Positions 26,359-34,393 of a DNA stretch of 64,000 nt are shown here, one piece after another. Positions within the stretch are counted from its first letter, which is position 1. Each line of letters opens with the position of its first letter. The stretch covers positions 2,356,001 to 2,420,000 of the forward strand of contig OZ257260.1 of NCBI GenBank assembly GCA_965279735.1, given 5' to 3'. A program made the position numbers and the translations under genes. Origin of the DNA: CAIUGU01 sp965279735. GTDB taxonomy: Bacteria > Pseudomonadota > Gammaproteobacteria > Steroidobacterales > Steroidobacteraceae. The notes below the pieces were generated by a model, which was not told the DNA's origin, did not search any database, and worked only from the letters and a program-made list of their open reading frames with translations.

Positions 26359-27645
26359 TCACCATACGAAGTCGATCTGCGCCCAGAGCTTGGTCGTATC
26401 GCGAACAGCCAGCGGCGTCGTGACAGCCGCTGAGTAGTCTGCGTACTTGAGAGTCCCCGTCACCCTGCCCCACCGTGCCTGTACCTGGAGATCGATCTCG
26501 TCGCCGTAGTCGATGGCGAGACGTTCCGATGCATAGTCGTGAAAGACGACGTTGGCGGCGAGTGTGTCCAGCATGCCTACACCCTTCATGAGCAATCCTG
26601 CCGTCGCATAGTGATCCTCGAGACCGTTGACCGGCGTGGTCAGGAATTTGTCGGCCCAGCCCTGGAAGCGATGCAAGGTACCGAGGGGTGCCGCAAAGCC
26701 GGCAATACCGGTTCCGCCCAGGCTTTCATAGCCGGCGCCGACGCTGAATTGCCGGTACGTGCCCGTCAGTTCTCCGAGGTAGTAGTCGTTCGAGAAGACA
26801 AGTGGATTGCTCCCGTAGTCGTCCTGAGTTGCGTAGGAAGCGATGTACGCGACCTTGATCCGGCTCAGAGGTCGTTCACCCGTCAGACGCACGCCGTACG
26901 TTGCAGTCGAAACGCGCGCAGGATCCAGCGCCGGGGCCGCGGGGACGAAGGTCAGCGGATCGAAATCCATGACGTATCCGAAGCCGGTCACGCGGCCAAT
27001 GGGCGTCTGGTACGCAGCATTGGCGAGATACCCTTTGCCGTAGTAACGCCCCTGCGGAGAATCCTTGCCGAACACACGATTCACCTGGTTGAGATACGTG
27101 ACGTCGACTGTCAGCGGCGCAATGCTGCGGTTGACGACGCGCAGTGCATCGAAGGTCTGCTCATTCTGTCGCCAGCCCACGTTGCCGATGAAGCGCTGGT
27201 CGTCGAGATTGATGCGCTGACGGCCTAGCGTCACCGTCGTGCCGGGAATGAATGTGTTCACCAGCTGCAGACGATTCACCTCGCGGGTCTCGGGATCGGC
27301 CACGACGGGATAGGCAGTCATCGTTGCGACCGAGTTGTCGCCGCGATAGTCGTCATCCAGACTTTCGACGAACTCGCCTTCGACGAGCAACGCCGTTTCC
27401 CATGCCTTTCCGGTTTCGAATCCCAGGCGTGCCCGCAGCGTCAGGGCACTGGCATCCTCTGCGAGTGGCGTCTGGTCGACGATCTCGCTGCGTAGACGGG
27501 TGTCGATGATGTACTTCGTCTCGCCCATGGCGCCGCCGACCGGACCGAGCCAATTACCTGCGCTATCCGGTGAATCCTGCGCGTTCGCGATACCCATGGT
27601 GGCAAGAAGAACGGCAAGAGCAGAAAGAGGCAGGCGTTGAGTCAT
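26359..27645 (-). CDS. Outer-membrane porin, alginate-export-like barrel, in nitrate transport operon
   Basis: This 428-aa protein has a signal peptide (LPLSALAVLLATMGIANAQ) and beta-barrel strands ending in aromatic residues (TKLWAQIDFVW). Features such as LRSEIVDQTPLAEDASALTLRAR, TLGRQRINLDDQRFIGNVGWRQN and FDALRVVNRS match alginate-export/AlgE-like porins. Its place between nrtCD and nasT suggests it lets nitrate or nitrite cross the outer membrane. That role is inferred from context. I chose the ATG at 27645 with GGAG eight bases upstream; the upstream extension overlaps nrtCD. Confidence 0.85.
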   Translation of the reverse strand: MTQRLPLSALAVLLATMGIANAQDSPDSAGNWLGPVGGAMGETKYIIDTRLRSEIVDQTPLAEDASALTLRARLGFETGKAWETALLVEGEFVESLDDDYRGDNSVATMTAYPVVADPETREVNRLQLVNTFIPGTTVTLGRQRINLDDQRFIGNVGWRQNEQTFDALRVVNRSIAPLTVDVTYLNQVNRVFGKDSPQGRYYGKGYLANAAYQTPIGRVTGFGYVMDFDPLTFVPAAPALDPARVSTATYGVRLTGERPLSRIKVAYIASYATQDDYGSNPLVFSNDYYLGELTGTYRQFSVGAGYESLGGTGIAGFAAPLGTLHRFQGWADKFLTTPVNGLEDHYATAGLLMKGVGMLDTLAANVVFHDYASERLAIDYGDEIDLQVQARWGRVTGTLKYADYSAAVTTPLAVRDTTKLWAQIDFVW

Positions 27646-27692
27646 GAAAGGCTCCTCGGCAATGGCGGGAATGGCTGGAGACCGGGCCGGGC

Positions 27693-29366
27693 TCAAGCCG
27701 CCCGCACCGTCTCGTGTTCCTGGAGGAAACCAAGCAGCTCTTCGCGATACTCGTAGTAGCGAGGATGCTCAAGCAGCGCCTTGCGCGTGCGTGGCCGCGG
27801 CAGGTCGACTTCCATGATCCGGCCGATGCGCGCTTCCGGACCGTTCGTCATCATCACGACCCGGTCGGCGAGCAGGATTGCCTCGTCGACATCGTGGGTG
27901 ACGCAGATCGCCGTGACCTTGCTGCGCTTCCAGACTTCCATCAGCACTTCCTGCAGCTCCCAACGTGTCAGTGCATCGAGCATGCCGAACGGCTCATCGA
28001 GCAGCAGCAGCTTGGGCGACAGTGCGAATGCGCAGGCGAGGCCGACACGCTGCTTCATGCCATTTGAAAGATCCGCCGCCTTGCGGTCGAGAGAGTCTCC
28101 CAACCCCACGCGAGCCAGGTAGTAGTCGGTGATATCGCGGCGCTCGCCGGCGCTGATATGCGGATAGACGCGGTTGACCCCAACCGCAACGTTTTCGCGA
28201 GCCGTCAGCCAGGGCAGCAGGCTGGGCGCCTGGAATACCACGCCTCGATCGGGGCCCGCTGCGACCACTTCACGGCCATCGAGCACGATGCCGCCGCTCG
28301 ACACATCGGCGAGGCCCGCCACCATCGACAGCACCGTCGATTTGCCGCAGCCGGAATGGCCGATCAGCGAAATGAATTCGCCTTTGCGGATATCGAGATT
28401 GAAGCGGTCGACGACCGTCAGCGGGCCTTTCGGCGTGGGAAATACCTTGGTGACGTCGTAGAACTCGACGTACTTGTCGGCATTCTCCGCAACCTTCGGC
28501 TTCACCTGCGCGCGTACGATGCGCGGGACGCGGTCCGCCGGTGTGATCGGCACGACATCCGGCGGTGCTGCGCGCTCATCGCCTGCCACCCGCTTCAAGC
28601 CCATGTTCATGAGGTACTGAGTGATCTCGGCGCGGAGCTTCTGATACTCGATGTCGTGGTTGACCGCCTTCCGGTCGCGGGGACGCGGGAGGCCCACCTT
28701 GAATTCGCGGCCCAGCGTCGCGCGAGGCCCAACGGTCAGGGGAATGATCCGGTCAGCGAGCAGCAATGCCTCATCGACATCGTTGGTGACCAGGATGATG
28801 GTTTTCTTCTGCTGCTCCCGGATCGCATCGATCTCGTCCTGCAGCTTCGCGCGTGTGAGGGCGTCGAGTGCCGACAGCGGCTCATCGAGCAGCAGGATCT
28901 CCGGGCTCATGGCCAGGGCACGCGCTACCGCCACCCGTTGCCGCATGCCCCCCGACAGTTCGATGGGACGACGTTCCGCCGCATGCACGAGCCCGACCAT
29001 GGCGATGTACTTCGCAACCCTTGCGACGCGTTCTGCTTTCGGCAGCTCGGGAAACACGGCATCGACGGCGAGCTGGATATTCCCTCGCACGGTGAGCCAG
29101 GGCATCAATGAATAGCTCTGGAACACGACTCCGCGATCATGCCCTGCACCCGTCACAGGCTTGCCCTTGAGCAGGATTTCGCCGCTGTCCGGTGCAATGA
29201 GTCCGGCGAGAGCAGAGATCAGCGTTGTCTTGCCGCTGCCGGAAAACCCGACAATGGCCACGAACTCGCCTTCCTCTATCGCGAGATTCACGTCGTGCAG
29301 CACTTCCGTCGTCGCGCTCTCCGACACATAGCGCTTGCACACATTCTTCAGTTCGAGAAATGCCAT
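27693..29366 (-). CDS. Nitrate ABC transporter, fused double ATPase (NrtC-NrtD type)
   Basis: This 557-aa protein holds two complete ABC ATPase domains. Domain 1 (1 to about 255) has Walker A GFSGSGKTT (40-48), signature LSGGMRQRVAVARAL and Walker B ILLLDEPLSALD. After a linker with predicted charged helices, domain 2 (about 305-557) has GHSGCGKST, LSNGMKQRVGLACAF and LLLLDEPFGMLD. Both resemble NrtD/TauB-type importers. The second signature has N in place of the usual G. In cyanobacteria NrtC and NrtD are separate and NrtC carries a regulatory solute-binding domain; here that domain is absent and the two ATPases are joined. It drives the NrtB permease encoded 3 bp upstream. Confidence 0.93.
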   Translation of the reverse strand: MAFLELKNVCKRYVSESATTEVLHDVNLAIEEGEFVAIVGFSGSGKTTLISALAGLIAPDSGEILLKGKPVTGAGHDRGVVFQSYSLMPWLTVRGNIQLAVDAVFPELPKAERVARVAKYIAMVGLVHAAERRPIELSGGMRQRVAVARALAMSPEILLLDEPLSALDALTRAKLQDEIDAIREQQKKTIILVTNDVDEALLLADRIIPLTVGPRATLGREFKVGLPRPRDRKAVNHDIEYQKLRAEITQYLMNMGLKRVAGDERAAPPDVVPITPADRVPRIVRAQVKPKVAENADKYVEFYDVTKVFPTPKGPLTVVDRFNLDIRKGEFISLIGHSGCGKSTVLSMVAGLADVSSGGIVLDGREVVAAGPDRGVVFQAPSLLPWLTARENVAVGVNRVYPHISAGERRDITDYYLARVGLGDSLDRKAADLSNGMKQRVGLACAFALSPKLLLLDEPFGMLDALTRWELQEVLMEVWKRSKVTAICVTHDVDEAILLADRVVMMTNGPEARIGRIMEVDLPRPRTRKALLEHPRYYEYREELLGFLQEHETVRAA

Positions 29367-29369
29367 GGT

Positions 29370-30509
29370 CTAGCGACTCCTGCCGAAGCTCACGAGGCTC
29401 TGGATGGCGTACATCACGCGATCCAGGAAGAAGCCGATGAAGCCGATCGTGAATACCGCGACCATGATGCGGCTCAAGGATTCGGAGCTGCCGTTCTGGA
29501 ATTCATCCCAGACGAACTTGCCGAGACCTGGGTTCTGCGCCAGCATTTCGGCGGCGATGAGCACCATCCAGCCCACGCCGAGCGACAACCTGAGGCCCGT
29601 AAAGATCAGCGGCAGCGACGAAGGCAGCACGAGCTTGAAAAGCTTTGTGGTCCACCTGAGCTGCAGCACGCGGGCGACGTTCATCAGGTCCTTGTCGATC
29701 GATGAAACCCCGAGCGCGGTATTGATGACGGTGGGCCAGAGGGAGCACAGCGCGACCGTGATCGCGGAGTTAAGGAAGGATTTCTGGAACACCGGATTGT
29801 CGGAAACGTAGACCGCACTCACGATCATCGTGACGATCGGCAACCACGCGAGCGGCGAGACCGGCTTGAATATCTGGATGAACGGATTGAGCGCCGCATT
29901 GGTGAGCGGGCTCAGGCCACAGAGAATGCCGACCGGAATGGCCATCAGGCTCGCGAGCAGGAACCCCGTGAATACGGTGGCGAGGCTGGTGAAAATCTGG
30001 TCGATGTAAGTGGGCTTGCCCGTGTAGCGAACGGCAGAGGGAGCTGCCGCAGGATCTCCCGCGAGGCGATCCGCGTTCCTCACGGCCTGTCTTTCATAAA
30101 ACGCTGCCGCCTTGGCGCGCTCGGCTTTGTGGTCTTCCCACAATGCGCCCGTCTGTTGCCAGACCGCCTTGGGTCCCGGGATCGTTCCGAGACTCGTCTC
30201 GATGCCCGATGCCAGACGACTCCAGAGAAACAGGAAGACCAGTATCGCGAGAAGCGGCACACCGACCAGACGCCAGATCTCCTTGAACTGCGCCCGTGTA
30301 TTCTCGCCACGACCCATGCGGATGAAGGGCACCAGGAACCCGGCTCCCAACGTATTGAGCCAGCCGTACAGCCGTTCGAATGACCGTGGCGCCGGGGCTT
30401 TCGCTGGCGTGGGTGTCATGCGAGGAGGCTCCTGTGGCGGCGCGGTACTTTCCATTCGCACTGCGGGCGCCTCGACGGGATTCAGGGACTTGGCGGTTGA
30501 ACTGCTCAT
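29370..30509 (-). CDS. nrtB: Nitrate ABC transporter permease NrtB
   Basis: This 379-aa inner-membrane permease has a Pro-rich N-terminal extension (VEAPAVRMESTAPPQEPPR), a membrane helix VPLLAILVFLFLWSRL, and a periplasmic segment (IPGPKAVWQQTGALWEDH). The BPD permease core has the EAA-type loop near ARVLQLRWTTKLFKLVLPSSLP. The ATG at 30509 has AAGG upstream; the longer frame to 30683 overlaps nrtA and reads shadow sequence. It passes nitrate into the cell with NrtA and the fused ATPase. Confidence 0.93.
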   Translation of the reverse strand: MSSSTAKSLNPVEAPAVRMESTAPPQEPPRMTPTPAKAPAPRSFERLYGWLNTLGAGFLVPFIRMGRGENTRAQFKEIWRLVGVPLLAILVFLFLWSRLASGIETSLGTIPGPKAVWQQTGALWEDHKAERAKAAAFYERQAVRNADRLAGDPAAAPSAVRYTGKPTYIDQIFTSLATVFTGFLLASLMAIPVGILCGLSPLTNAALNPFIQIFKPVSPLAWLPIVTMIVSAVYVSDNPVFQKSFLNSAITVALCSLWPTVINTALGVSSIDKDLMNVARVLQLRWTTKLFKLVLPSSLPLIFTGLRLSLGVGWMVLIAAEMLAQNPGLGKFVWDEFQNGSSESLSRIMVAVFTIGFIGFFLDRVMYAIQSLVSFGRSR

Positions 30510-30537
30510 GTGCTCGCCTTGCGTGATGCGCCTCAAG

Positions 30538-31914
30538 TCAATACTTGCCGACGACGTTGCCGCCTTCGACCTTCTGGCTGCCCTTGAGGCCGATGGTGAA
30601 TTTCTGCAGGTAGGCATTCGGCTGCCGGCCGTCGTATTCGATGCCGTCGATGAAGTCCTTCGCAGGTGCGCGATAACCGTCACTGCCCCAGGGGAAATCC
30701 GGCTGCTTCGCCTTGCCGTCCTCGATCAGCAGTTTCGCGGCCTGCAGGTAGACGTCAGGCCGATAGATCTTCTTGGCAGTGTCCTGGTACCAGCTATCGG
30801 GCTGGGCTTCGGCGATCTGTCCCCAGCGGCGCATCTGCGTGAGATACCAGACGGCATCGCTGTAGAAGGGATACGTCGCGTGATAGCGGAAGAAGACGTT
30901 GAAGTCCGGCAGCGCGCGCTTGTCCCCGCGGCCGTATTCGAATGTGCCGGTCATGCTGTTGGCGATGACGCGGTAGTCGGCTCCGACGTACTCGGCGCGG
31001 GCGAGGATCTGCGCGGCTTCCTTGCGATTGGCGCCATTGCCTTCATCCAGCCAGATCGCCGCGCGGATGAGCGCCTTGACGAGCGCCAGGTGCGTATTCG
31101 GATTCTTTTCCGCCCAGGCCTTTGTCACACCAAAGACTTTCTCGGGATTGTTCTTCCAGATTTCATAGTCGGTGATGACGGGAACGCCCACGCCCTTGAT
31201 GATCGCCTGCTGGTTCCAGGGTTCACCGACGCTGTAACCGTTGATCGTGCCGGCCTCGAGCGTGGCAGGCATTTGTGGAGGTGGCGTGACGGACAGCAGT
31301 ACGTCCGCGCGGATCTGCCCCGAAACGTCGGTGGGTGAATAGAAACCGGGATTGAGTCCACCGGCGGCAAGCCAGTAACGCAGTTCGTAGTTGTGCGTCG
31401 AAACCGGGAAGACCATGCCCATCTTGAAGGCCTTGCCGTCGCCGCGGAATTTCTCGACCACGGTTTTCAGCGCATCGGCCTTGATGGGATGCGCGACCTT
31501 GCCCTGGGAATCCTTGGGCAATTGCGGCTGCATCAGTGCCCAGACTTCGTTCGAGACCGTGATCGCGTTGCCGTTCAGGTCCATGCTGAAGGCAGTGACG
31601 ATATCGGCCTTCGTGCCGTAGCCGATGGTCGCGCCGATCGGCTGGCCCGCGAGCATGTGGGCACCATCGAGCTGCCCGTCGATGACTCGATCGAGCAGTA
31701 CTTTCCAGTTCGCCTGCGGCTCGAGCGTCACGTACAGGCCTTCGTCTTCGAAGTAGCCCTTCTCGTATGCGATGGCGAGCGGGGCCATGTCGGTGAGCTT
31801 CACGAAGCCGAGCTTGAGCTGCTCCTTTTCCAGCTTCAGGGGTTTGGCCACCGCCCCACCGGCGATGAGGATCGAGAGGACAACCATCGCCGAATTGACT
31901 GCCGGACAGCGCAT
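30538..31914 (-). CDS. nrtA: Periplasmic nitrate-binding protein NrtA
   Basis: This 458-aa CmpA/NrtA-family protein has an N-terminal signal peptide (AMVVLSILIAGGAVA). The solute-binding fold shows FVKLTDMAPLAIAYEKGYF, AHMLAGQPIGATIGYG, FPVSTHNYELRYWLAAGG and YSVGEPWNQQAII. It captures nitrate (perhaps nitrite) for the NrtB/NrtCD importer. It is first in its operon, with its own sigma-54 promoter and ANTAR leader. Comparison with NasS (24577-25695) shows a clear common origin. Confidence 0.94.
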   Translation of the reverse strand: MRCPAVNSAMVVLSILIAGGAVAKPLKLEKEQLKLGFVKLTDMAPLAIAYEKGYFEDEGLYVTLEPQANWKVLLDRVIDGQLDGAHMLAGQPIGATIGYGTKADIVTAFSMDLNGNAITVSNEVWALMQPQLPKDSQGKVAHPIKADALKTVVEKFRGDGKAFKMGMVFPVSTHNYELRYWLAAGGLNPGFYSPTDVSGQIRADVLLSVTPPPQMPATLEAGTINGYSVGEPWNQQAIIKGVGVPVITDYEIWKNNPEKVFGVTKAWAEKNPNTHLALVKALIRAAIWLDEGNGANRKEAAQILARAEYVGADYRVIANSMTGTFEYGRGDKRALPDFNVFFRYHATYPFYSDAVWYLTQMRRWGQIAEAQPDSWYQDTAKKIYRPDVYLQAAKLLIEDGKAKQPDFPWGSDGYRAPAKDFIDGIEYDGRQPNAYLQKFTIGLKGSQKVEGGNVVGKY

Positions 31915-31956
31915 GCAAAGCTCCCGCTCGTTTCAAGGCCAGAAAACCTTGAGACC

Positions 31957-32056
31957 AAAAAAAACGCCGCCGATCGTTGAAGCCGCATCTGCAACCGCAA
32001 GGGCGCAAAGCGAAATCTGATCGGCAGCGTTGCCTCGAGGATCCTGCGTCGGATCC
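31957..32056 (-). promoter_or_regulatory. ANTAR (NasT) leader with intrinsic terminator, nrtA operon
   Basis: P1 at 32056-32039 is GGATCC-GACGCA-GGATCC. P2 at 32034-32023 is GGC-AACGCT-GCC, identical to the P2 of the nirB leader. The terminator pairs 32031-32019 with 31975-31963 (13 bp, one weak pair), followed by eight U (31964-31957). P1 has G instead of A at loop position 1, a deviation from the ANTAR rule. The architecture otherwise matches the nirB leader base for base in the switching part. Confidence 0.78.
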
Positions 32057-32089
32057 GAGGGTTGTGTTGAGTCCCTCGGTATCTGACAT

Positions 32090-32105
32090 TGCAATCCACG
32101 TGCCA
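32090..32105 (-). promoter_or_regulatory. Sigma-54 promoter of the nrtA operon
   Basis: On the minus strand TGGCAC-GTGGA-TTGCA is a perfect -24/-12 match, 34 bases before P1 of the leader. The expected start is near 32079. Confidence 0.85.
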
Positions 32106-32248
32106 GCATCAGCACCGATCGGGTCGGCGCGCAGAAACAGGCTGGAATTCCCGGTGTTTTCGTTACGGGCGGGAACGATGCTCAACTGCCCGGGCGGATT
32201 CAAAAGCAGGCGTTTTTGATCCGAGACAGCGCACGGAGGCCGCTGCGG

Positions 32249-32265
32249 CGCACAAAGACGGTGCC
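32249..32265. promoter_or_regulatory. NtrC-like box upstream of nrtA
   Basis: CGCAC-AAAGACG-GTGCC has the GCAC-N7-GTGC core of an NtrC site, about 180 bp upstream of the predicted start. A weaker GCACC-N5-GGTCG lies at 32112-32126. The remaining interval 32106-32355 has no gene; the promoter of the next plus-strand gene is not obvious. Confidence 0.4.
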
Positions 32266-32355
32266 GCAAGGTCGCCGAAACACCCGGTCAAAGAGACGCG
32301 TTGCCGGTGAGGCCTGTAAGATCAACGCGGTCATGAAAAGAGAAAAACAATAAGC

Positions 32356-32862
32356 ATGTATCCCCTCTTCCGCTGGATCGAAAACACTGGCTTGAGCATG
32401 TGGATCGGGCAGAGCTCGTCGGTGTTTGCGTTTCCGACGATCCTGGTCTTTCACACGCTGGGAATGGCGCTGCTCGTGGGTGCAAGTGCTGTCATTGATC
32501 TGCGCATGCTCGGATTCGCTCCGCACATTCGCGTGTCGGTCATGGAGCGGTTTTTCCCGGTGCTGAAAATCGGCTTCGTGATGAACGCGCTGTCCGGGAT
32601 TCTCCTGCTCATCGCCTATCCAACGAAAGCGCTCACCAATCCGCTCTTCTATGTGAAGCTGGCCTGCATAGGGTTGGCCATCTGGGTGATGCTCATGATC
32701 CGCGGGGTGCTGCTCGATCCGCAGATCGATCAAAGGGCGTTGTCCCAACGGGAGAAGCGCCTCGCCGCGCTGTCGCTCGTGCTGTGGACAATGGCCATCG
32801 CCTTCGGGCGCCTCCTCGAATACACCTACACACGGCTGTACGTGGATTTCAGCGACAGATAG
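32356..32862 (+). CDS. Polytopic membrane protein, DUF6644-like (first of tandem pair)
   Basis: This 168-aa protein has about five membrane helices: SSVFAFPTILVFHTLGMALLVG, FVMNALSGILLLIAY, FYVKLACIGLAIWVMLMI and SLVLWTMAIAFGRLLEY, with a conserved DLRMLG after the second. It is paralogous to the next gene (compare GMALLVGASAVIDLRMLG with GLSLLLGAVGLFDLRVLG). I assign DUF6644 from memory. The function is unknown; a heme- or copper-related membrane role is possible given His residues in helices. Confidence 0.7.
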   Translation: MYPLFRWIENTGLSMWIGQSSSVFAFPTILVFHTLGMALLVGASAVIDLRMLGFAPHIRVSVMERFFPVLKIGFVMNALSGILLLIAYPTKALTNPLFYVKLACIGLAIWVMLMIRGVLLDPQIDQRALSQREKRLAALSLVLWTMAIAFGRLLEYTYTRLYVDFSDR

Positions 32863-32873
32863 GAGGACCTGCT

Positions 32874-33368
32874 ATGGCGCCATGGGAAGTATGGGTGCGC
32901 AGCACATGGCTGTCGGAGGCTGTGATCCAGCACGGCTGGATCTGGCCGACGTTCGAGATCCTTCACTACCTCGGACTGTCGCTGCTGCTGGGTGCAGTCG
33001 GGTTGTTCGATCTGCGTGTGCTGGGGATGGGCAAAGGAATCGCGCCAGCCGCGTTACACCGGCTCATCCCGTGGGGAATCGCGGGATTTTTCATCAACGT
33101 GGTGACGGGCGTGGCTTTCTTCGCCGGCTTTCCCGAACAGTACGCTTACAACACCGCCTTCCACTTCAAGCTGGTGTTCCTGGCACTGGCAGGCATCAAC
33201 ATCGTGATCTTCTACGGCACGGCGTTTCGTGAAGTGCAGTCGCTATCTGCAGGAGCAGACGCTCCGCTGCGCGCCAAGGTGATGACCGGCATCTCGCTGG
33301 GATCGTGGCTGGCCGTACTGATTTCCGGACGGCTGCTGACGTTCTATCGCCCGCCGTTCTTTCACTGA
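32874..33368 (+). CDS. Polytopic membrane protein, DUF6644-like (second of tandem pair)
   Basis: This 164-aa protein has a perfect AGGAGG ribosome binding site and starts 11 bp after the preceding paralog. Its helices include FEILHYLGLSLLLGAVGLFDLRVLG, FINVVTGVAFFAGF, FKLVFLALAGINIVIFYGTAF and ISLGSWLAVLISGRLLTFY. The two probably form a heterodimer or arose by duplication. It ends 4 bp before the convergent dehydrogenase gene. Confidence 0.7.
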   Translation: MAPWEVWVRSTWLSEAVIQHGWIWPTFEILHYLGLSLLLGAVGLFDLRVLGMGKGIAPAALHRLIPWGIAGFFINVVTGVAFFAGFPEQYAYNTAFHFKLVFLALAGINIVIFYGTAFREVQSLSAGADAPLRAKVMTGISLGSWLAVLISGRLLTFYRPPFFH

Positions 33369-33372
33369 TCCG

Positions 33373-34380
33373 CTAGAACTGCAGGCTGATCTTGCCGAAA
33401 TGCCCGCCGGCCTGCTGGAGCCGGAATGCGTCTGCGATGCCCTCGAGCGCGAATGTCCTGTCGATCACCGGCTTGATGCGGGTAGCGTCGAGGGCGCGGA
33501 CCATCTCGATCTGGTGGCGACGATTGCCGACGATCAAGCCTTCGAGCCGCTGCTGGCGCCTCATCAGCGTCGCCGTGGGAACCGGACCGGCAATGCCTGT
33601 CAGTACGCCGATCAGCGAGATATGGCCTCCGACGCGGCAAGCAGCAATGGACTGGGCCAAGGTGCCGGGCCCACCGACTTCGATCACGTGATCGACGCCG
33701 CGCCCGGCCGTGAAGTCGAGCACGGACGCAGACCAGTTTTCATCACGGCGATAGTTGATGACATGGTCGGCACCGAGCTTGCGTGCGCGCTCGAGTTTTT
33801 CATCGGACGAAGATGTGGCAATAACGACCGCACCGGCAGCTTTCGCGAACTGCAACGCAAAGATCGATACACCGCCGGTCCCGAGCACGAGCACTGTCTC
33901 GCCGGCCTTCAATCTGCCATTCATCGCCAGTGCCCGCCATGCAGTCACGCCGGCAGTCGTCAGCGTGGCGGCCTCGGCATGACTGTAGTCTTTGGGTATG
34001 TGGGTAAAGGCGTTGGCAGAACGCACCGCCACTTCGCACGCAAATCCGTCGACGCCATCGCCGGGCGTTGTCGAAAAATCCGGAAGAGTGGGCTCGCCTT
34101 CGAGCCACGGCGGAAAGAATGTCGATACCACCGAATCGCCTACCGCAAACTCGGTAACGCCCTGGCCGACCGCCTCGACAGTGCCGGCTCCATCGGACAT
34201 GGGGATGCGGCCATCCAGGCTCGGGATCCTGCCCAGCACGACACCCAGGTCATGAAAATTAAGGGAACTCGCGTGGATCCGCACACGGATCTGGCCCGGT
34301 CCCGGCGCTCCGGGATCGGGAAGGTTCACGAGGGCCAGCTTGTCCAGGCCACCGGGATTGCTCAGTTGAATGGCTTTCAT
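33373..34380 (-). CDS. Medium-chain NAD(P)-dependent dehydrogenase/reductase
   Basis: This 335-aa MDR-superfamily oxidoreductase starts with MKAIQLSNPGG and has a GroES-like domain (IRVRIHASSLNFHDLGVVLG) and the nucleotide-binding motif VLVLGTGGVSIFALQFAKAAG. The structural-zinc cysteine cluster is absent, and the catalytic Cys is not evident, so a quinone- or enoyl-reductase-like reaction is more likely than alcohol dehydrogenation. The substrate is unknown. It may be co-transcribed with sthA, 13 bp upstream. Confidence 0.88.
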   Translation of the reverse strand: MKAIQLSNPGGLDKLALVNLPDPGAPGPGQIRVRIHASSLNFHDLGVVLGRIPSLDGRIPMSDGAGTVEAVGQGVTEFAVGDSVVSTFFPPWLEGEPTLPDFSTTPGDGVDGFACEVAVRSANAFTHIPKDYSHAEAATLTTAGVTAWRALAMNGRLKAGETVLVLGTGGVSIFALQFAKAAGAVVIATSSSDEKLERARKLGADHVINYRRDENWSASVLDFTAGRGVDHVIEVGGPGTLAQSIAACRVGGHISLIGVLTGIAGPVPTATLMRRQQRLEGLIVGNRRHQIEMVRALDATRIKPVIDRTFALEGIADAFRLQQAGGHFGKISLQF

Positions 34381-34393
34381 GAACTACGCTTCA

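Noticed and set aside
30510..30683. N-terminal extension of NrtB
   Set aside because: It overlaps the end of nrtA in another frame. ATG at 30509 has a ribosome binding site, and the extension reads as shadow sequence.
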